From Basidiobolus meristosporus CBS 931.73 (taxonomy: Eukaryota > Basidiobolomycota > Basidiobolomycetes > Basidiobolales > Basidiobolaceae): a stretch of DNA of 64,000 nucleotides. The translations under genes and the position numbers were made by a program. Below, piece after piece: positions 59,048 through 64,000 of this stretch (the first letter of the stretch is position 1; each line of letters starts with the position of its first letter). The DNA lies in assembly GCA_002104905.1 (NCBI GenBank), contig MCFE01000307.1, positions 34,076 to 98,075 on the forward strand. Direction: 5' to 3'. Under the pieces are notes generated by a model, which was not told where the DNA came from, did no database searches, and saw nothing but the letters and a program-made list of their open reading frames with translations.

Positions 59048-59933
59048 TATAATTTACTCATCTGAATGGTCTTTTCTCATCAATCCCATCACTCCCACTG
59101 GATTTCCTTTTGACACACTAGAGGAGATCTATACCAAGTACTGTGGTCCATTTACCCCAATCTACTCAAGGAGATCCCTTGTTAAGCTTCTTTGCTATTA
59201 CAAGAACTGTTGCCCTACAAGGTTTCATCCCACCATCCATGTCAACAAAAGTCCTAGAAGCTTTCATTCTCAGCTGACAGCAAAGGAGAACCACCTTGCA
59301 GAGGGTATGAATGACTTAGAGCAAGCTTGGAGTACTAGGTTTAGAAGCTCCAATAGACTTCCATATCCCAGAGTGTTCAGCAACAGGTTCCAAATAGGCA
59401 GTTTTTGGATACCTTCCCAGTCAGAATTAACAGACCTTCTAGAGGGCAGAGGCACTTTTATTCTGGCAAGTACAAGGCACACTGTGTGAATTTTCAAGCA
59501 CTGTCTGACATTGAGGGTAACATCATATGGTTTAGTGGTCCATTTGCTGGAAGTAGGCATGACAAAGCATTCTGGGAAGAGCATCATCCAGAATTAGGGT
59601 TAGGGTTAGAAATGTATGGCAGACTTAGCTTATATAGGAGAGGATTGTCAGAGATTAGGATGTGTTACAGCTTATAGGAAGCCAAGGAATGGTGTGCTTA
59701 GTAGGAAGCAGAAGCTCTACCATGAGACATTTGATCATTTCAGAGTGAGGGTAGAGCATACATTTGGATATCCAAAGAGATTTAGCATATTGGCAGGTAA
59801 ATACAGAGGAAAGTCATATATAGGAGAAAACAGCAGAGTAGGTAAAATAACTTAGATACCTATCAATGCATAGTATATTCATACAAGAAGACATCCACTG
59901 AGAGAAATGTGTCTGGAGCATTATGAATTGTAA
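59048..59933 (+). pseudogene. PIF/Harbinger transposase pseudogene, copy 2
   Basis: 886 bp against 885 in the intact copy. The start codon is ATA, small insertions and deletions are present before about 59400, and a TTAGGG-repeat replacement at 59594-59609 adds one base and shifts the frame. The D (SFWIP...VRINRP region, DTF shared), ADLAYIGEDCQ and RVRVEHTFGY blocks can still be read in different frames. Confidence 0.8.
59594..59609 (+). repeat. short interstitial telomere-like repeat
   Basis: TTAGGGTTAGGGTTAG, 2.7 units of the common fungal telomere repeat. It replaces the sequence TTCAGTAGAGGGGAG-like found at the same place in copy 1 (39140-39155). Confidence 0.75.
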
Positions 59934-60106
59934 ATAAAGCAAGGAAAGCACTGCTCTGAGCAACGTAAGTAGAGTTGAGTAAAATTACCAGTAACTATAA
60001 CCTACCACTGGCATGATGGTAGAAATTATAGTGCTAGATAGTGCCAGATTGATCTGGCACCATAAACAGGCTGGCACTATGTGGCACTATCCCACAGAAC
60101 AAGTCT

Positions 60107-61380
60107 AATACCTGCCAGACTTGATTTCAACTTGGTCAATTCCAGTGTATATGAAACAAGTGAACTTAACAAGACACAGCTCTGTAGTGTACTTAGAAAG
60201 GCATCCAGATGTTCCTCATGGCAGTATTACAGGAGTATTCCTCTACTCCAGTACCCCAGAAGGTACAGACTCTTTTGAAGGAATATTCAGACATATTTCC
60301 AGTTGAACCTGTAAGCGTTCTAACAGTCAGAGATGTGGATTATGCTATTGAAACAGGAGATAACCCTCCAGTGAGTAAGTTACCTGACAGAATGAGTCCA
60401 TTGGAGTTGGAAGAGATGAAGAGACAAATAGATCAGTTACTGGAGCAAGGATATATCAGGCCCAGCAAGTCACCTTGGGGAGCACCAGTACCTTTTTTGA
60501 AGAAGAAGGATAGAACACTTAGGATGTGCATTGACTCTGGAGCCCTCAACTCAGTTACCATGAAGAATAGGTACCTAATACCTTGGAGTGATGAGCTTCT
60601 GGACCAACTCAATGAAGCCACTATTTTCAGCAAGATTGACCTCATGTCAGGATACAACCAGATTAGGGTGAAGCCAGATGACATCCCTAAGACATCATTG
60701 AGGACCAGATATTTATATTACAAGTACATAGTCATGAGTTTTAGCCTTGCCAATGCCCCTGCAACATTCATGGCTCTGATGCAGACTGTCTTTCAGGAGT
60801 ACTTTGACAAGTTTGTGATAATCTACCTAGATGATATACTGATATACAGCAAGACAGAAGAGGATCACTTGGTGCACATTGATATAGTCTTGAAGAAGCT
60901 AAGAGAGAACAAACTATATGGCAAGCTAGCCAAGTGTGAGTTCTTCAAGGAGCATGTTGAATATCTGGGACACATAGTGACTAACACAGGAGTAACCTTT
61001 GACCTCAAGAAGGTTTAAGTTATCAAGAATCTCAAGCAGCCCCATGCCATATCAGAGCTCAGATCATTCCTTGGAATGGTTTCCTATAATTGGAGAATTG
61101 TCAAGTCCTTTGCAAGTATTACGGCCCCTTTAACAGATTTCCTCAAGAAAGACTATACCTACAAGTGGGACATAGCTTGTGGGACTGTCTTCCAGATGCT
61201 CAAGAATGAACTTTCTAAGCTGCCAAGCTTACAAATACCTGACTTCAGAAAAGAGTTTACTCTGTGCACAGATGCTTCATATTATGCAATTGGTGGAGTG
61301 TTGTACCAAGTACACAAATGGAAAGAACTACCCAGTTGCCTTTGAGCACAAGAAACTGAATTCAGCACAATTCTAATACT
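60107..61380 (+). pseudogene. gypsy pol: reverse transcriptase and RNase H start
   Basis: A 269-codon open stretch (60209-61018) holds the Ty3/gypsy RT core: YIRPSKSPWGAPVPFLKKKD, then LRMCIDSGALNSVTMKNRY, IDLMSGYNQIRV and the catalytic VIIYLDDILIYSK, with the EYLGHIVT thumb. A stop at 61016-61018 is followed at 61076 by the connection region and the RNase H start FTLCTDASYYAIGGVLYQ. Sequence similarity ends at about 61370 (KKLNSAQF), where RNase H is cut off. PKTSLRTRY and SFSLANAPATF show drift from the usual KTAFRT and PFGL. Confidence 0.85.
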
Positions 61381-61660
61381 CCATTTCACCCCCCAATATA
61401 TATCTCTAATATTTCAACAATGAAGTTGTTCTGTATGTAGCAGCTCAAATGTGATTTTGGTGCTACTCCTCCCCAATATGAAGTCTCCAAATGTTAATGC
61501 TTTTAATGATGTAGTCTTAGCAGATCCCTACTTCATATTTTCTGTACTTCAGAAGCATTGGTCTGTGCCTCTTGACATTGTAGTTTCAATTGCAGGTATC
61601 TACTAGGTTTCCTGAGTTCATCCTCCAAGCTAAATATAAGCCTTGGTTGTATGGTATTTC
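61381..61660. other. unassigned segment between gypsy and Copia-B
   Basis: 280 bp with no recognisable coding sequence. AATATTTCAACA at about 61403-61414 resembles the outer end of the Copia-B LTR and may mark a small LTR remnant. Confidence 0.35.
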
Positions 61661-62029
61661 TGTTGCAATTTAAGAAGTGATTTGAATATAAGGAACTTAT
61701 CAAGAAATAGTGATAATAGTTGAACTGTTGTTTATTCATAAAGAAGCTCAGTATTTATACCTTTGTAGAAGTAATACAGCTGCAACACTAAGTAGGGAGA
61801 GTTTCTCAATATTCAGGAGCATTCTGTAACAGTTTCAGGGTTAGTACATAATGTTTGGTAATAGTACTAATTTGATCCTGACTATAGGGGAATAATCATA
61901 AGATCATATATCTGGAGAAAGTGGCGAAGTTAAGGCAGTAAATGAGTCCTACAGTGACTAAGACTAGCCTAGAATTGTTAAGTAAACTTTTAGCTGCTGA
62001 ATGATACCAAATAGTCCAATATTTCAACA
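61661..62029 (-). repeat. 3' LTR of Copia-B
   Basis: 369 bp, TGTTGCAATTT...AATATTTCAACA on the plus strand (TGTTG/CAACA ends). The minus strand shows TATAAATAC at about 61753-61761 and AATAAA at about 61734-61739. Confidence 0.75.
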
Positions 62030-63953
62030 CTCCCCCTCAACTAAATAATTTCTTAATCCCAATTTCTCTCTAAGGATCTCAAACTGTGGCCTAGCTAGTG
62101 GTTTTGTCAATATGTCTGCCACCATTTTGTCAGTTGGGCAGTAAACCAGCTCTACTAAGTTATTTTCTACAGCTTCCCTCACAAAGTGATGCTGTATATC
62201 AATGTGCTTAGTTCTGGCATGATTAGTAGGATTTCTAGCTAATGAATTACAACTTTGATTATCCTTGTAAATACATGTTGGTTCACCTGAATTAAAACCT
62301 AAGTCTTTGAATAATTTTCGTAGCCATATAGCCTCCTTAGTTGCTTGACATGCAGCCATATATTTGGCTTCAGTTGTAGATAGTGCCACAGTTGGTTGTT
62401 TCTTGCAATTCCAAGTAATAGCTGCACCAGCATAAAGAAATACATAGCCTGTGGTAGAGCGTCTGCCAATCAAATCCCTACCCCAATCTGAATCACTATA
62501 ACCATCAAATTTTCGCCTATTAGCTGCTCCAGAGTATTCCAGTACAATATTTATGGTACCTTGTAGATATCTGAAAATCCGCTTAACTGCTGCAATTTGA
62601 TCTGATCCATAATTCTGCATGAATTGACTGACTATTCCAACTGCTACTGCAATATCTGGACGTGTAGACACCATCAAGTACATTAGGCTACCAACCATTG
62701 ATTGATAGGGAAAGTTTTGGTCCATATTTGAGCCGTTTTCATCTATAACTGGCTGAGATTTGCTTAATTTCAGGTTATTGTCCATAGGGGTTGCTGCAGG
62801 TTTGCAATTTTCCATTTTGAAGCATCTAAGAATGTCCCTGATGTACTTAGACTGATTCAGCACAATTTTCTGCATAGGTATGTCAAATTTGACCTCAATT
62901 CCCAGAAAATAGCTCAATTTTCCAAGATCTTTCATCTCAAACTTGCTGAAGAGATCTGATTTTGTCTGTTTAAGTGCCTCTTGATCACTTGTAGCTATAA
63001 TTAGGTCGTCCAAATAAATAACTAGGATGATCACACCCTTTTGAGCTTTCTCACATATATAATGTGATATGCAGTGCTACAAGAGAACCCAATTTCCTCT
63101 AGATATGTGTCAATCTTGTTATACCATGCTCTGGGTGCCTGCTTAAGCCCATACAACGATTTTCTAAGTTTGCACACCTTATGGGGGCTTTTTGGATCGG
63201 TAAAACCTTCTGGTTGCTCCATATATATAGTTTCTTGCAAATCCCCATTTAGAAAGGCTGTTTTGACGTCCATTTGGTGTAGATCTAGACTGTGTACAGC
63301 TGCCAGGGCTAGAACTGTCCTAATAGAGTTAAACTTGGCAACCGGAGCAAATGTTTCCTTAAAGTCTAGTCCCTGGATCTGGGAATAGCCTTTAGCTACC
63401 AATCTAGCCTTGTACTTATCAACGGCACCATTTGAGGTTATCTTGATCTTGTAGACCCATCTACATCCTATTGGCTTTCTCCCATTTGGTAAATCTACCA
63501 GTTCCCACGTTTTTGCCTTGATCAGTGATTTGTACTCCTCCTGCATGGCTTGTTGCCACTTAGTAGCATCTGGACCTTGCATTGCCTGTTCCAGATTCTG
63601 AGGTTTGGCACATAAGGCAAGATAAGCTTCTTCATGATCATTGGATGTCTGCCACCAGGATCCAGGGCATTTCTTATTCTGGTAGATCTCCTAACTGGGA
63701 TAATCTGTTCTGATCTGGAACTGGTAGAAGTATCTTCCATCTCTGGCTGGATTTGGTACGTATCTTCTTCATTTGTGTTGATTGCATCACCAGGCAGCTG
63801 GCCAATGATTTCTGTGGCTTTCTGATCTGAATTTTCATCAAATACAATGTTCCTGCTCTTGATCAGCTTCTGAATTTCGCCATCATACACTCTATACCCT
63901 TTAGTATCTTCACAATACCCAAGAAAGATCCCTTTTCTACTCTTTGGTTCCAA
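62024..63953 (-). pseudogene. Copia-B pol, reverse transcriptase and RNase H, two frameshifts
   Basis: 63953-63640: end of integrase and linker (GIFLGYCEDTKGYRVYD, LIKSRNIVFDE). 63582-63034: RT first half ([75 protein letters not shown]). 63034-62024: VIYLDDLIIATSD catalytic site, VGSLMYLMVSTRPDIA, and RNase H with GYSDSDWGRDLIGRRSTTGY and STTEAKYMAACQATKEA. Frame changes lie at about 63045 and 63600. The stop TGA is formed by the first LTR bases. Otherwise well kept, so it decayed recently. Confidence 0.85.
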
Positions 63954-64000
63954 CTTTGAGCGTTTTTTGTCAGGGATGTGATAAAAAACATCACTGCCAA

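Larger units (their letters stand above)
57651..60106. mobile_element. PIF/Harbinger element, copy 2
   Basis: Sister of 37200-39661 with the same gene layout and ends (left GGCCTGCAGTGCTACAT, right ATGTGGCACTATCCCACAGAACAAGTC). Inserted into the gypsy element between gag and protease/RT. Both genes are broken. Confidence 0.75.
56258..61380 (+). mobile_element. Ty3/gypsy element, truncated and split by PIF/Harbinger copy 2
   Basis: 5' LTR 56258-56619, gag region to about 57650, then after the inserted DNA transposon the protease to reverse transcriptase and the start of RNase H (60107-61380), where it breaks off. The missing integrase would follow RNase H, the standard gypsy order. Confidence 0.85.
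61661..64000 (-). mobile_element. Copia-B: second Ty1/copia family, 3' part only
   Basis: Minus-strand element running off the window. 3' LTR 61661-62029, polypurine tract TTGAGGGGGAG, and RNase H/reverse transcriptase to the integrase C-terminal region at 63953. The protein sequence is clearly related to, but distinct from, Copia-A (YLDD instead of YVDD; different linker). Confidence 0.88.

Noticed and set aside
1-64000. tRNA, rRNA genes or CRISPR arrays
   Set aside because: No cloverleaf with matching A and B boxes, no rRNA-like stretch and no regularly spaced short repeats were seen on reading; small tRNAs could still be missed without a covariance search.

Overview
The window is a piece of a fungal nuclear genome. 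Three points support this: two cyclins of the Pho85-partner classes (one Pho80-like, one Pcl1/2-like), a spliced gene with a short GT-AG intron, and a transposon load of LTR retrotransposons, CACTA, PIF/Harbinger and foldback elements typical of repeat-rich fungi. The genes have few or no introns. The lineage cannot be fixed from this sequence; an early-diverging fungus is a guess only.

Region 1 (1-18416) carries the host genes at low density: a Pho80-like cyclin (minus, 1705-2610), a wax-ester synthase/diacylglycerol O-acyltransferase (WSD) family gene with one 68-bp intron (plus, 9627-11098), and a Pcl1/2-like cyclin (minus, 13439-14128). Each has a TATA-like box about 100-115 bp upstream of its ATG. 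One lone Copia LTR (7610-7968) sits in an AT-rich island. The remaining intergenic DNA shows no convincing gene.

Region 2 (18417-35513) is a nest of one Ty1/copia family, called Copia-A here. A degenerate plus-strand element (18417-32367) carries two minus-strand members of its own family: one in gag (18888-23571, target duplication gatgc) and one in its 3' LTR (27503-32184, target duplication caaac). Beyond it lie older remnants, including two elements that share one LTR. The family has about 349-bp LTRs (TGTTGTAA...TTACAACA), a single gag-pol frame, and a primer-binding site that fits the anticodon arm of a CAU-anticodon (Met) tRNA, i.e. half-tRNA priming.

Region 3 (35514-56257) is dominated by CACTA DNA transposons with a degenerate Tnp2-type transposase and a divergently transcribed second gene containing a 69-residue tandem duplication. 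Two of them form a long inverted pair. They are invaded by a PIF/Harbinger element (nearly intact DDE transposase plus a Myb/SANT-like partner with one stop), an unclassified LTR-like insertion, and a 727-bp foldback element. A Ty3/gypsy integrase tail with a candidate LTR and another decayed Copia-A copy lie between them.

Region 4 (56258-64000) holds a Ty3/gypsy element split by a second PIF/Harbinger copy, which has a TTAGGG-repeat scar in its transposase, and then the 3' part of a different Ty1/copia family (Copia-B) running off the window end.

Nearly every transposon gene is broken; the PIF/Harbinger transposase at 38597-39481 is the only long intact one. I see no new enzymatic or defence system. 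The unusual material is transposon biology.
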